The notes below the pieces were generated by a model, which was given only the letters and a program-made list of their open reading frames with translations, did not search any database and was not told where the DNA came from. This document shows, piece by piece, positions 32,161 through 40,811 of a stretch of DNA of 64,000 bases (its first letter is position 1; the number at the start of each line of letters is the position of its first letter). Position numbers and translations under genes: made by a program. The DNA comes from MED-G105 sp050331095 (lineage in GTDB: Bacteria > Pseudomonadota > Alphaproteobacteria > Caulobacterales > Parvularculaceae), in the NCBI GenBank assembly GCA_050331095.1, contig JBHJHE010000014.1:1-64000 (forward strand). The letters are read 5' to 3'.

Positions 32161-33111
32161 ATGACCGACGCGCCCCCGCCGCACCGCCCGATCGCGCATC
32201 TGAAGGGCGCGAAGCCCGAGGCCCCGGCCTGGTTCGAGGCGTCCCTGGCGGCGCCGTCCGAGGAGGGCGAGGTCGCGGTCGAGGGCGCGCGCATCCGTTA
32301 CTCGGCCTGGGGGGAGGTCGGCCGCAAAGGCCTGGTCTTCATCCATGGCGGCCGGGCCCACCGGAACTGGTGGCGGCCGTTCGCGCCGTTCTTCGCCCGG
32401 CAGTTCCGCGTCGCGGCGTTCGACCTGTCCGGCCTCGGCGACAGCGACTGGCGCGAGCGCTATTCCCTCGACTGCGCCTCCGACGAGCTTTTCGCCGTCA
32501 TCGACGCCGCCGGCCTCGCCGAGGGCGGCCGGCCCCTCGTCGTCGGCCACAGCTTCGGCGGCTGGGTGACCCTTGCGGCCGTCGAGCGCCGCGGCGAGCG
32601 GCTCGCCGGGGCGATCGTCATCGACAGCCCCATCGGCAAGCCGGACCCGGACGAGGGCTACTCCATTAAACTGCCGGCGAAGGACCCGAACGCCGGCGCC
32701 GGCGGGCGGGTCTACGACGACATCGAAACCCCGATTTCGCGATTTCGCTTTCTGCCCGATCAACCTTGCGGCGAGGCCTACATCGTCGACCACATCGCGC
32801 GCGAGGGCCTGAAGCGCGCCGGGAACGGCTGGACGTGGAAGTTCGATCCGTCGCACGGGGCGAACTTCGAGGTGCATTTCGAGCGCGACCTCTTTCTCGC
32901 GGCGCGCTGTCCGCTGGCGTTCATCTACGGGTCGGCCTCGCAGTTCGCGCAAGGCGAGGGGTTCGAGCTGTTGCGCGCCCAGGCGCGGGGCCGCTCGCCC
33001 TTCATCGAGTTTCCCGAGGCGCATCACCATTTGATGATGGAGAACCCGCTCGGTTTCGTCGCGACGCTGCGCACGCTATTCACCTGCTGGCCGGTGCGCG
33101 CCGGGTATTGA
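32161..33111 (+). CDS. Alpha/beta hydrolase
   Basis: A 316-residue alpha/beta hydrolase. The nucleophile elbow is VVGHSFGGWVTLAA (serine near residue 127). The oxyanion region LVFIHGGRAHRNWWRPFAPF and the strand AAFDLSGLGDSD precede it, and the catalytic histidine lies in FPEAHHHLMMENP. Substrate unknown. GAGGAG lies just before the ATG at 32161. It is divergent from the response regulator gene. Confidence 0.85.
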   Translation: MTDAPPPHRPIAHLKGAKPEAPAWFEASLAAPSEEGEVAVEGARIRYSAWGEVGRKGLVFIHGGRAHRNWWRPFAPFFARQFRVAAFDLSGLGDSDWRERYSLDCASDELFAVIDAAGLAEGGRPLVVGHSFGGWVTLAAVERRGERLAGAIVIDSPIGKPDPDEGYSIKLPAKDPNAGAGGRVYDDIETPISRFRFLPDQPCGEAYIVDHIAREGLKRAGNGWTWKFDPSHGANFEVHFERDLFLAARCPLAFIYGSASQFAQGEGFELLRAQARGRSPFIEFPEAHHHLMMENPLGFVATLRTLFTCWPVRAGY

Positions 33112-33181
33112 ACCACGCTTGCCGCGGCGGCGAAATTCAGACACAAGACGCCCAAAAACAACGATCTACTGGAAGGCGCAC

Positions 33182-33421
33182 ATGTCGGAAAAAGCGGTCG
33201 ACGCCTCGGTTCACGTCGACAAGATCGATCCGGGCGACCATCGACGCACCTATCAGGCCGTGATGCGCGCCAGCGCCGAGGTCGGCGTGCCATTCGTCCT
33301 CGCACTGACGATGTTCTTCACCAATCTCGTCATGGCGAACGGGCTCGCCGTCGCCCTTATCGCCGCGGTCGCGACTTACCTGTTCGTCTTCTTCGTCGTT
33401 AAAGCCTTCTTCTCCCACTAA
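33182..33421 (+). CDS. aa3-type cytochrome c oxidase subunit IV family protein
   Basis: A 79-residue membrane protein. The segment GDHRRTYQAVMRASAEVGVP followed by two hydrophobic helices resembles the small bacterial COX4 family. In alphaproteobacteria this gene is often found directly before the transhydrogenase operon, as here. The ATG at 33182 gives MSEKAVDASVHVDKID. It may be a co-transcribed leader gene of the pnt operon. The functional link is inference. Confidence 0.62.
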   Translation: MSEKAVDASVHVDKIDPGDHRRTYQAVMRASAEVGVPFVLALTMFFTNLVMANGLAVALIAAVATYLFVFFVVKAFFSH

Positions 33422-33518
33422 GCCTCGCCGAGGGAGCCGGCGCGTCGGGCGCGAGCGAGCGCCCCCACGCGACGCTCAAAAGCGCCCGCTGCGGCGCGAC
33501 GCCGAAAGGGAAAACGCC

Positions 33519-34907
33519 ATGAAAATCGCCGTCCTGAAGGAAACTCAAGCGGGCGAGTCGCGCGTCGCCGCCTCGCCGGAGACGGCGAAGAAATTCGTCG
33601 CCCTCGGCTGCGAGGTCGTCGTCCAGGCCGGCGCGGGGGCCGCGGCGCGGTTCGCGGATAATCTTTACAAGGACGCCGGGGCCAGCGTGAAGCGCAGCGC
33701 CAAGGACGCCGCCGCCGGGGCTGACGTCATCCTACGCGTGCGCGCGCCGGCGGCGAAGGAGTTCGCCAACTTCTCCCGCGGCCAGTCCGTCGCGGCGCAA
33801 GTCGCGCCGCACTCGAACGCCGACGCGATCAAGGCCGCCGCCGCCGCCGGCGTCGATCTCTTCGCCATGGACCTGATGCCGCGCGTCACCCGGGCCCAGG
33901 CGATGGACGTGTTGTCGTCGCAGTCGAACCTTGCCGGATATAAGGCGGTGATCGACGCCGCCGCGCATTACGGCCGCGCCATGCCGATGATGATGACGGC
34001 CGCCGGCACCATCGCCCCGGCGAAAGCGTTCGTCATGGGCGCGGGCGTCGCCGGCCTCCAGGCGATCGCCACGGCGCGCCGGCTCGGCGCCGTCGTGTCG
34101 GCGACCGACGTTCGCCACGCCGCGAAGGAGCAGGTGGAAAGCCTCGGCGCGACGTTCGTGGTCGTCGACGAAGAGGAGATGAAATCCTCCGAAACGTCAG
34201 GCGGATACGCCAAGGAGATGTCGGAGGACTTCAAGCGCCGGCAAGCCGAGTTCGTCGCCGAGCACATCAAGAAACAGGACATCGTCGTCACCACCGCGCT
34301 GATCCCCGGCCGGCCGGCGCCGCAGCTCGTCTCCGAGGCCATGGTGCGCTCGATGAAGCCGGGCGCGGTCGTCGTCGACCTGGCGACGGAGCAGGGCGGC
34401 AACGTCGCCCTGTCGAAGCGCGGCGAGGTCGTCGACGTCGACGGCGTCACGATCATCGGCTTCGACAATGTCGCGGGCCGCCTGCCGGCGGACGCGTCCT
34501 CGCTCTACGCCCGCAACGTCTTCAGCTTCGTCTCGACGTTCTTCGACAAGGACGCCAACGCCTTCCCGTCGGACTGGGAGGACGACATCGTCAAGGCCGT
34601 GGCCCTGACGCGCGACGGCGACATGGTCCATCCGGACCTCGGCGGCGAAGCGCCGGCGCCGGCCGCCGCCGACAGGGTGACCGAGGCGGAGCTCGCCGGG
34701 CTCGACGACGCCCCGGCCGACGCGTCAGCCGGCAAGCCTTCAAAAGATGCGGACGCCGACGTTAAAGACGACGGGGCCAAAGACGCCGACGCCAAAGACG
34801 CCAGCGCCAAAGACGCCGGCGTCGAAGACGCCGACGCAAAAGACAACGGCGCCAAAGACGCGCCCGCCAAGAACGGCGCCGCGCCGCGCGCCGGCGACGC
34901 CGGCTGA
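33519..34907 (+). CDS. pntAA: Proton-translocating NAD(P) transhydrogenase, subunit alpha part 1
   Basis: The soluble NAD(H)-binding domain I. It starts MKIAVLKETQAGESRVAASP and has KAFVMGAGVAGLQAIATARR (nucleotide-binding loop), DVRHAAKEQVESLGA and VVVDLATEQGGNVALSK. The enzyme uses the proton gradient to make NADPH from NADH. The last ~50 residues form an unusual low-complexity tail of 5-residue units (KDADA, KDASA, KDAGV, EDADA, KDNGA, KDAPA), ending GDAG. The two other subunits follow at once. Confidence 0.95.
   Translation: MKIAVLKETQAGESRVAASPETAKKFVALGCEVVVQAGAGAAARFADNLYKDAGASVKRSAKDAAAGADVILRVRAPAAKEFANFSRGQSVAAQVAPHSNADAIKAAAAAGVDLFAMDLMPRVTRAQAMDVLSSQSNLAGYKAVIDAAAHYGRAMPMMMTAAGTIAPAKAFVMGAGVAGLQAIATARRLGAVVSATDVRHAAKEQVESLGATFVVVDEEEMKSSETSGGYAKEMSEDFKRRQAEFVAEHIKKQDIVVTTALIPGRPAPQLVSEAMVRSMKPGAVVVDLATEQGGNVALSKRGEVVDVDGVTIIGFDNVAGRLPADASSLYARNVFSFVSTFFDKDANAFPSDWEDDIVKAVALTRDGDMVHPDLGGEAPAPAAADRVTEAELAGLDDAPADASAGKPSKDADADVKDDGAKDADAKDASAKDAGVEDADAKDNGAKDAPAKNGAAPRAGDAG
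34768..34876 (+). repeat. Tandem 15-base repeats within the 3' end of pntAA
   Basis: About seven units similar to CCAAAGACGCCGACG, encoding charged pentapeptides. Such arrays expand or contract by slippage and are expected to vary in number between strains. Confidence 0.8.
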
Positions 34908-34990
34908 CGGGCCGTCCGCCCGCGCGCGATCAACGACCGATGCGAACCAGCCCACATACGAACGACCCCACTTAACGACGAGGACGATCG

Positions 34991-35470
34991 ATGGCCGAGA
35001 ACGACAAGGAAAACGTCGAGGAGGCCGCCCGCGCGGCCGGCGAGCTCGCCTCGGCGGCGCAGGACGCGGCCGGCGAGGCGGGCGAACGCGCGGCCGACGC
35101 CGCGGCCGCCGCGGGCGAGGCGCGCAACATCGCCGCCGCCCTTGGGTCCTATGCGGATCTTCTGAATTCGCCCTCGGAGTTCGTCTATCTCCTCGCGGTC
35201 TTCGTCCTTGCGATCTTCGTCGGCTATTACGTCGTCTGGTCGGTGACCCCGGCCCTGCACACGCCCCTGATGGCGGTGACGAACGCGATTTCCTCGGTCG
35301 TCATCGTCGGCGCGCTGATCGCCGTCGGCGCGGAGATCGCCGAGGGCGCGAACGGCTTCTGGCCCAAGCTCCTCGGGGTCGCGGCCGTAGCGCTCGCGAG
35401 CGTCAACATTTTCGGCGGCTTCCTCGTCACCCAGCGCATGCTCTCCATGTACAAGAAGAAAGGCGCGTAA
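34991..35470 (+). CDS. pntAB: NAD(P) transhydrogenase, subunit alpha part 2
   Basis: A 159-residue membrane subunit. The C-terminal ~100 residues hold the helices of domain II: EFVYLLAVFVLAIFVGYYVV, TPALHTPLMAVTNAISSVVI and the end FGGFLVTQRMLSMYKKKGA. The first ~50 residues are an alanine- and glutamate-rich hydrophilic extension (EEAARAAGELASAAQDAAGE) not usual in this subunit. It sits 83 bases after pntAA and 6 bases before pntB. Confidence 0.94.
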   Translation: MAENDKENVEEAARAAGELASAAQDAAGEAGERAADAAAAAGEARNIAAALGSYADLLNSPSEFVYLLAVFVLAIFVGYYVVWSVTPALHTPLMAVTNAISSVVIVGALIAVGAEIAEGANGFWPKLLGVAAVALASVNIFGGFLVTQRMLSMYKKKGA

Positions 35471-35476
35471 GCGGCC

Positions 35477-36880
35477 ATGGCCCAGAACCTTCCCGCCCTT
35501 CTTTACGTCGCCGCCGGCGTCTTCTTCATCCTCGCGCTGCGCGGGCTCTCCTCGCCGGAGACCGCGCGCGAGGGCAACCGCTTCGGCGTCATCGGCATGG
35601 GCCTCGCGGTGCTGACGACGCTGTTCGTGCTCGAACAAAAAGGCTTCGGCACGTGGTTCCTCATTCTGATCGGCGTCGGCGCCGGCGGGGGGCTCGGCGC
35701 GGTCATCGCGCAGCGCGTGCAGATGACGCAGATGCCCCAGCTCGTGGCGGCGTTCCACTCGCTCGTCGGCCTCGCCGCGGTCTTCATCGCCTGGGCGGCG
35801 TTCCTTGCGCCGCGCGCGTTCGGCGTCGGCGAGCCGGGCCACATCCACGCCGGCTCCATCCTCGAGATGTCCCTCGGCGCGGCGATCGGCGCGATCACCT
35901 TTTCCGGCTCGGTGATCGCGTTCCTGAAGCTGAACGGCAACATGTCGGGCAAGCCGATCATTCTGCCGTCGCGCCACGCGATCAACCTCGCCCTCGGCGC
36001 GGCGATCGTCATCGCCATCTTCCTGATGATGACGGGCGTCCAGAGCGCCTTCATGTTTGGCGTCCTGACGATTCTCGCGTTCATCCTCGGGTTCCTGATC
36101 ATCATTCCCATCGGCGGGGCGGACATGCCGGTCGTCGTCTCGATGCTGAACAGCTATTCCGGATGGGCCGCCGCGGGGATCGGCTTCACCCTGCAGAACA
36201 TGGCGCTGATCGTGACGGGCGCCCTCGTCGGCGCGTCGGGCGCGATCCTCTCCTACATCATGTGCAAGGGCATGAACCGCTCGTTCGTCTCGGTCATTCT
36301 CGGCGGCTTCGGCGGCGAGGACGCGGGGCCCGGCGCGGGCGGCGGCGAGGAGCGGCCGGTCAAGCAGGGCTCGGCCGACGACGCGGCGTTCGTCATGAAG
36401 AACGCCGGCAAGGTCATCATCGTGCCGGGCTACGGCATGGCCGTCGCGCAAGCCCAGCACGCCCTCAAGGAACTCGCCGACGAACTGAAGTCCGAGGGCG
36501 TCGACGTGAAGTACGCGATCCACCCGGTGGCGGGGCGGATGCCGGGGCACATGAACGTGCTCCTCGCCGAGGCGCAGGTGCCGTACGACGAGGTCTTCGA
36601 GCTCGAGGACATCAATGCGGAGTTCCGCACCGCCGACGTCGCCTTCGTCATCGGCGCCAACGACGTCACCAACCCGGCGGCGAAGACCGACAAGGCCTCG
36701 CCGATCTACGGCATGCCGATCCTCGACGTCGAAAACGCGGGCACGGTGCTCTTCGTCAAACGCGGCATGAGCTCAGGCTACGCGGGCGTCCAGAACGAGC
36801 TCTTCTTCCGCGACAACACGATGATGCTCTTCGGCGACGCCAAGAAAATGTCGGAGGACATCGTTAAGGCGCTGCACTGA
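35477..36880 (+). CDS. pntB: NAD(P) transhydrogenase, subunit beta
   Basis: A 467-residue subunit. The N-terminal half has about eight membrane helices with the proton channel (QLVAAFHSLVGLAAVFIAWA; GADMPVVVSMLNSYSGWAAA). The C-terminal NADP(H)-binding domain III has VIIVPGYGMAVAQAQHALKE, HPVAGRMPGHMNVLLAEAQV, VIGANDVTNPAAKTD and VKRGMSSGYAGVQNELF. All parts look intact. This is the last gene of the operon. Confidence 0.96.
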   Translation: MAQNLPALLYVAAGVFFILALRGLSSPETAREGNRFGVIGMGLAVLTTLFVLEQKGFGTWFLILIGVGAGGGLGAVIAQRVQMTQMPQLVAAFHSLVGLAAVFIAWAAFLAPRAFGVGEPGHIHAGSILEMSLGAAIGAITFSGSVIAFLKLNGNMSGKPIILPSRHAINLALGAAIVIAIFLMMTGVQSAFMFGVLTILAFILGFLIIIPIGGADMPVVVSMLNSYSGWAAAGIGFTLQNMALIVTGALVGASGAILSYIMCKGMNRSFVSVILGGFGGEDAGPGAGGGEERPVKQGSADDAAFVMKNAGKVIIVPGYGMAVAQAQHALKELADELKSEGVDVKYAIHPVAGRMPGHMNVLLAEAQVPYDEVFELEDINAEFRTADVAFVIGANDVTNPAAKTDKASPIYGMPILDVENAGTVLFVKRGMSSGYAGVQNELFFRDNTMMLFGDAKKMSEDIVKALH

Positions 36881-36933
36881 CGCCGGTTGCGTATCCGATC
36901 CGGATTTTTACTTCGAACCAAGGGGCTTTTCCT

Positions 36934-37887
36934 ATGATCAAACGACTTCTCATCGCGTCGAGCGCGTTCGCGCTCCTCGCCTGCGGCGGCGAAAACGCCG
37001 GCGAACCCGAGGCGCGCGACGCTGCAGCCGCCGAAGCGGGCGACGCCGCCGAGGCCGACGCAGCGGCGGCGGCGGAAGAGACCGCCGACGCCGCGCCGGC
37101 GACGAACGCGGCGCTCGACGCCGCGCTCGCGGCCCAGCCGGACGAGGCGAAGGCCCGCTACGGCGCGCGCCACCCCAAAGAGACGCTCGAATTCTTCGGC
37201 GTCGAGCCCGGCATGACCGTCGTCGAGGTCCTGCCCGGCGGCGGCTGGTACTCGAAAATCCTCATCCCCTATCTTGGCGATGACGGAACGCTCGTCGGCG
37301 CGGACTACGCCGTCGACATGTGGCGTCTCTTCGGCGGGCGCTTCTCCACCGAGGAGGCGATCGCCGCGAAACAGACCTGGACCACCGACTGGCCGGCGCA
37401 AGCCGCCGAGTGGGGCGAGGGCGCCGACGTCAAAGCGTTCCAGTTCGAATCCCTGCCGGCCGACATGGAAGGCGCGGCCGACGTCATCCTCTTCGTGCGC
37501 GCGATGCACCACCTCAACCGCTTTCAGGAAGAGGGCGGCCACCTCGAAGCCGCCCTCGCCGACGCCTACGCGGTCCTCAAGCCGGGCGGCGTCGTCGGCG
37601 TCGTCCAGCACCGCGGGCCGGAAGAGAACGACGACAAATGGGCCGAGGGCGACAATGGCTATCTGAAGCAGAGCCAGGTGGTCGCCGCCGTCGAAGGCGC
37701 CGGCTTCGAGTTCGTCGAGGCGAGCGAGATCAACGCCAACCCGAAAGATCAGCCGACGAACGAAGACGTCGTCTGGCGCCTTCCGCCGGCGCTCGGAACC
37801 TCCGGCGACGACGAGGAGAAGAAAGCGGAAATGACCGCGATCGGCGAGTCCGACCGCATGACCCTGATGTTCCGCAAGCCTGCGTAA
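36934..37887 (+). CDS. Lipoprotein-anchored class I SAM-dependent methyltransferase-like protein
   Basis: A 317-residue protein with a lipobox signal (MIKRLLIASSAFALLAC) and an alanine- and acid-rich linker of about 50 residues. A Rossmann methyltransferase-like domain follows: PGMTVVEVLPGGGWYSKILI, DGTLVGADYAVDMWR, VRAMHHLNRF and YAVLKPGGVVGVVQHR. It would sit on the outside of the inner membrane or in the outer membrane, where SAM is not expected, so its activity is puzzling. A strong terminator follows. Confidence 0.8.
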   Translation: MIKRLLIASSAFALLACGGENAGEPEARDAAAAEAGDAAEADAAAAAEETADAAPATNAALDAALAAQPDEAKARYGARHPKETLEFFGVEPGMTVVEVLPGGGWYSKILIPYLGDDGTLVGADYAVDMWRLFGGRFSTEEAIAAKQTWTTDWPAQAAEWGEGADVKAFQFESLPADMEGAADVILFVRAMHHLNRFQEEGGHLEAALADAYAVLKPGGVVGVVQHRGPEENDDKWAEGDNGYLKQSQVVAAVEGAGFEFVEASEINANPKDQPTNEDVVWRLPPALGTSGDDEEKKAEMTAIGESDRMTLMFRKPA

Positions 37888-37917
37888 GCGGGCGATTGCG
37901 TCCGTTTGAGATCTGTC

Positions 37918-37951
37918 GGGGCCGCAGCATCGAGCTTGCGGCCCTTTTTTT
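37918..37951 (+). terminator. Rho-independent terminator
   Basis: GGGCCGCA pairs with TGCGGCCC around a short loop, followed by TTTTTTT. It closes the pnt to methyltransferase block and is the clearest terminator in the window. Confidence 0.85.
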
Positions 37952-38000
37952 GACCGACATAGAAAGCGAACACTGCTTCTTACAGGTTTTCGAATATTAG

Positions 38001-38040
38001 CCGCAGGCGACTTGCTCAGTTTGTTCTATTACACTGTTTC
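38001..38040 (+). repeat. Possible truncated copy of family 2 repeat flank
   Basis: CCGCAGGCGACTTGCTCAG resembles CCGCAAGCGACTTGCACGG at 40397, which precedes family 2 copy 2, and is followed by a similar AT-rich stretch. The match is short, so this is tentative. Confidence 0.3.
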
Positions 38041-38099
38041 GCAGGTCAGCCGCCGTTTCTATCGCTGCGCCTCCGACCGCGGGACGGGGCGTCGCGTGA

Positions 38100-38939
38100 T
38101 CAGGCGAGGTACCGGTCGAGGCCGCGCCGGTTCGCATCCGCCTCGCCAAGGTTTTTTTCGAGCCTGACCATAATCCCGGACGCCTGCTCTTGCGTCAGTT
38201 CGTCGACGTATCCGCCGACCTTTCCCTTGCGAACGCGTCGGCTGTTGACGGCGCCGGCGTCGTAGGCGTGCCCCGGAATGCCCGTTTTGATCTCGTCGTC
38301 CAGCATCTTGTCGAAACTGGAGGCGGCGACCGCGGCTTCGATGCGCGATCGATCCGCAGTGAGACCGAGAAACTCGATCACGTTCGTCAGCGTCGGGACC
38401 GGGTCGGCGGAAAGATCTTCATACGCGACAATCACGTGGGATCGCGTACGAAGCGCGGCGGCCCACTTCGAAAGATAGGTCGACAAATCGTCAACGCCGA
38501 TGTCGGGATTGTCGAGGAACTCGTCGATGTCGCCCTTGAACACGCCCTTGTGGCCGACGGCGTGGTGATAGGCCGAAACCATCACGTCGCGCGGATCGCG
38601 GATCAGGAAGACGACCGGCGCGGCGCCCATGATGAAGGGGTTCGGCCGTCGGTGGGTGACGAGCACGAGGGGGGCTTTTCCCCTGGCGGGCCCGCTTTCG
38701 AAAAACCGCACGCCGCGTTCAGGGTCCAGATCAAGATTGGGCGTGATCCTGAAAATAGTCCGGAAGTTGATCGTCTCGCCAACCTCGCAGACGTCATTGA
38801 AGTAATGCGAGAGAATGTACCGCAGCCAGGTGCGGCCCGATTTCCGATAGGAAACCAGCAACGCTGCGGCGTCTTTCGAAGCCGCTCGCAGCGCCAGATA
38901 AAGCCGCGCTTTTTTGACCGCGCGTAGGGGGAGGTTCAT
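38100..38939 (-). CDS. Sulfotransferase domain protein
   Basis: A 279-residue PAPS-dependent sulfotransferase. The 5'-phosphosulfate loop is SYRKSGRTWLRYILSHY near residue 30, and the 3'-phosphate motif is FLIRDPRDVMVSAYHHAVG near residue 111. The C-terminal end has RKGKVGGYVDELT, the usual GxxGxWK-like region in altered form. It is likely to sulfate a glycan or lipid. Its start is 16 bases from the stop of the glycosyltransferase gene upstream on the same strand, so a two-gene envelope operon is likely. Confidence 0.85.
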   Translation of the reverse strand: MNLPLRAVKKARLYLALRAASKDAAALLVSYRKSGRTWLRYILSHYFNDVCEVGETINFRTIFRITPNLDLDPERGVRFFESGPARGKAPLVLVTHRRPNPFIMGAAPVVFLIRDPRDVMVSAYHHAVGHKGVFKGDIDEFLDNPDIGVDDLSTYLSKWAAALRTRSHVIVAYEDLSADPVPTLTNVIEFLGLTADRSRIEAAVAASSFDKMLDDEIKTGIPGHAYDAGAVNSRRVRKGKVGGYVDELTQEQASGIMVRLEKNLGEADANRRGLDRYLA

Positions 38940-38954
38940 TGGCCTCTTCGCTTC

Positions 38955-40100
38955 TTATCCGTTGCGTCGCGCCGCCTCGTCCGCCAGCTCGCCCCATTGT
39001 TCGGCGATCGTCTCGACGGCGTAGTTTCGGCGGACGTCTTCCCTGGCTCGTGCGCCAAGTCGGTTACGCCGCTCGGGATCCAGCATCAACTCCTTCAGGG
39101 CGCCGGCCAGAGCTTTTACGTCGCCCGGCGGCACGAGCACGCCGTTCTCGCCATGATCGATGATTTCGCCCGGTCCAAAGTCGCAGTCGAAAGACACCAC
39201 GGGCAGTCCCGCCGCCATCGCTTCGATGATGACGACGCCCCAGCCTTCATAGCGCGATGAGAAAACGAAGAGATCCGCCTCGGCCGTCCACGCCGCCGGG
39301 CCTCGTGAAACCCCGGGAAAGCTTACGCGGTCTTCAAGGCCGAGCGCCTTGCGTTGCGCTTCGAAGGCGGCGCGGCCGTTTCCCTCGCCATAGACCGTCA
39401 GTGTCCATCCTTCGCAGTCCTTCGCGGCGTCGGCGAACGCGTCGAGCAGCATGTCGAAGCCTTTTTGCTCGACCAGTCGCCCCGCCGCGACCAGCCGTTT
39501 TCCGCCGTCGACGCGATTGATCTCGCCAGGCAATACGGCCGGGTTCGGAATGACGCGCGCCCGCGGCTTCATCACCGCCGGCAGGGTGTCGGCCGCGCCC
39601 TGGGTCATCGTGACGAACGCGAAGGCCCGCGGATAGGAAAAGCGACGAGCCGCGCGCCAAAGCGCGTTCGGCCGCTGGATCGCCGGATTGTTCCGCTCGG
39701 AAACGATAACCGGACAATCCGATCCCATGGCGGCGAGCACGGCGACGACGTTGGTCTTCGTCAGAAAGCTTATCACGACATCGGGCGCTTCGTCCCGGAT
39801 GACGCTTCGCAGCGACGTCGTTCGTCGCCTCGTCCGCGCCAGCGCCCGAAACAGACTGCGGTTGTCGGGGGGCAGATCGAGCTGGATCAGTCTGACCCGC
39901 TCGTCCAGCGGGTAATAGGGGGGCGTGCGTTCTTTATCATAGGTCACGATGATCGGGCGCCGGCCGCGCTTCGCCCATTCATTGGCGATGGCCGTGACGA
40001 CGCGCTCGCTGCCGCCGGCCTGCAACGCGGGCAAAAAGAACAGCGGCCGTTCGGCCGCCAAGCCCTCCGTCCCGTGCGGCGTCGCCGATGACTTACTCAT
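38955..40100 (-). CDS. Glycosyltransferase family 4 protein
   Basis: A 381-residue GT-B glycosyltransferase. The donor domain shows KRLVAAGRLVEQKGFDMLLD, LTVYGEGNGRAAFEAQ and VFSSRYEGWGVVIIEAMAAG, followed by LPVVSFDCDFGPGEII (EX7E motif). The acceptor domain starts LFFLPALQAGGSERVVTAIA. It probably adds a sugar to a polysaccharide or glycolipid that the downstream sulfotransferase may modify. The ATG at 40100 (MSKSSATPHG) is preferred to the longer open frame. Confidence 0.9.
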   Translation of the reverse strand: MSKSSATPHGTEGLAAERPLFFLPALQAGGSERVVTAIANEWAKRGRRPIIVTYDKERTPPYYPLDERVRLIQLDLPPDNRSLFRALARTRRRTTSLRSVIRDEAPDVVISFLTKTNVVAVLAAMGSDCPVIVSERNNPAIQRPNALWRAARRFSYPRAFAFVTMTQGAADTLPAVMKPRARVIPNPAVLPGEINRVDGGKRLVAAGRLVEQKGFDMLLDAFADAAKDCEGWTLTVYGEGNGRAAFEAQRKALGLEDRVSFPGVSRGPAAWTAEADLFVFSSRYEGWGVVIIEAMAAGLPVVSFDCDFGPGEIIDHGENGVLVPPGDVKALAGALKELMLDPERRNRLGARAREDVRRNYAVETIAEQWGELADEAARRNG

Positions 40101-40447
40101 GGCCGAGACTTTCTCCAACCCTAGCGCCGCGTTGGGCCATGGCGTCATGTTGAGCGCGAGGCGACGCGCGTGCCGAACGCACGCGCCGCGCAATTCTTTT
40201 CGGCGATCGCCGTAAAAATTGCGTGGACCGGCCCAAGCCGCGGCTGGACTAAATACCGAGGCGCCGAACCGGGCGGGGCCCGGAACGCCGGCGACGCGAA
40301 AAGCCGCGCGCCTTAACCATAAAAAGGTAGGGCCCGACATGGGACGCAAGCATCGGCGCTTCCGGAGCCTTCTCCGTTGGAGTGTTCAAGCCTTCCCCGC
40401 AAGCGACTTGCACGGACTGTCTTATAATGTTGTTTTCCAACGTAATT

Positions 40448-40557
40448 CTGGCGTCCCCTGCGATGGCCTGTCAAGGACGAGCCGCCTCGCGATCGCCGAT
40501 GTCGACCCTGGACAAGCCGTCGAAGCGGCTCGAGCCTTCCACCAATAAAATCAATAG
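40448..40557 (+). repeat. Interspersed intergenic repeat, family 2, copy 2
   Basis: It shares GATGGCCTGTCAAGGAC, GCGATCGCCGA and CCACCAATAAAATCAATAG with copy 1 at 29032. The second arm is decayed (CTGGACAAGCCGTCG), so the hairpin is imperfect. The 40101-40811 interval holds this repeat and GC-rich sequence with no gene I can support. Confidence 0.7.
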
Positions 40558-40811
40558 CTTGTTGCGAACAGAGCTGAAAAGCGGGCCGACTGCGGGGATA
40601 GGCCCCAAAAGATAACGCAAGCGAAACGGTTGGCGGCCGGCGTATGAAAGCCAGCGCAGTAGTCCGTACTTCGCGAACATCGTCGGTTCCCGAGACCGCC
40701 TGAGCCGCGTCAAAACGTGGCCATTGGCGCGGCCATCGGCGCAGCGACAAGGCGCGCGGGGCCGCGGCCGCCCGCAGGCGTTTTCGCCGCGGCGGCCTTT
40801 ACGTCGACGCG

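Noticed and set aside
29472..32294. A 940-codon minus-strand frame spanning the EamA and regulator genes
   Set aside because: Only its last ~307 codons are the EamA transporter; the rest is an arginine- and glycine-rich shadow of the regulator gene in another frame.
34768..34876. CRISPR-like array in pntAA
   Set aside because: The 15-base units are contiguous without spacers and encode regular pentapeptides in frame.
34505..36550. A 681-codon minus-strand frame opposite the pnt operon
   Set aside because: Antisense to three clearly recognised pnt genes, with a composition typical of shadow frames.
40219..40548. Small open frame over repeat family 2 copy 2, sharing a peptide (DGLSRTSR) with copy 1
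   Set aside because: The shared peptide follows from DNA similarity of the repeat. The frames differ elsewhere and carry no ribosome binding site.
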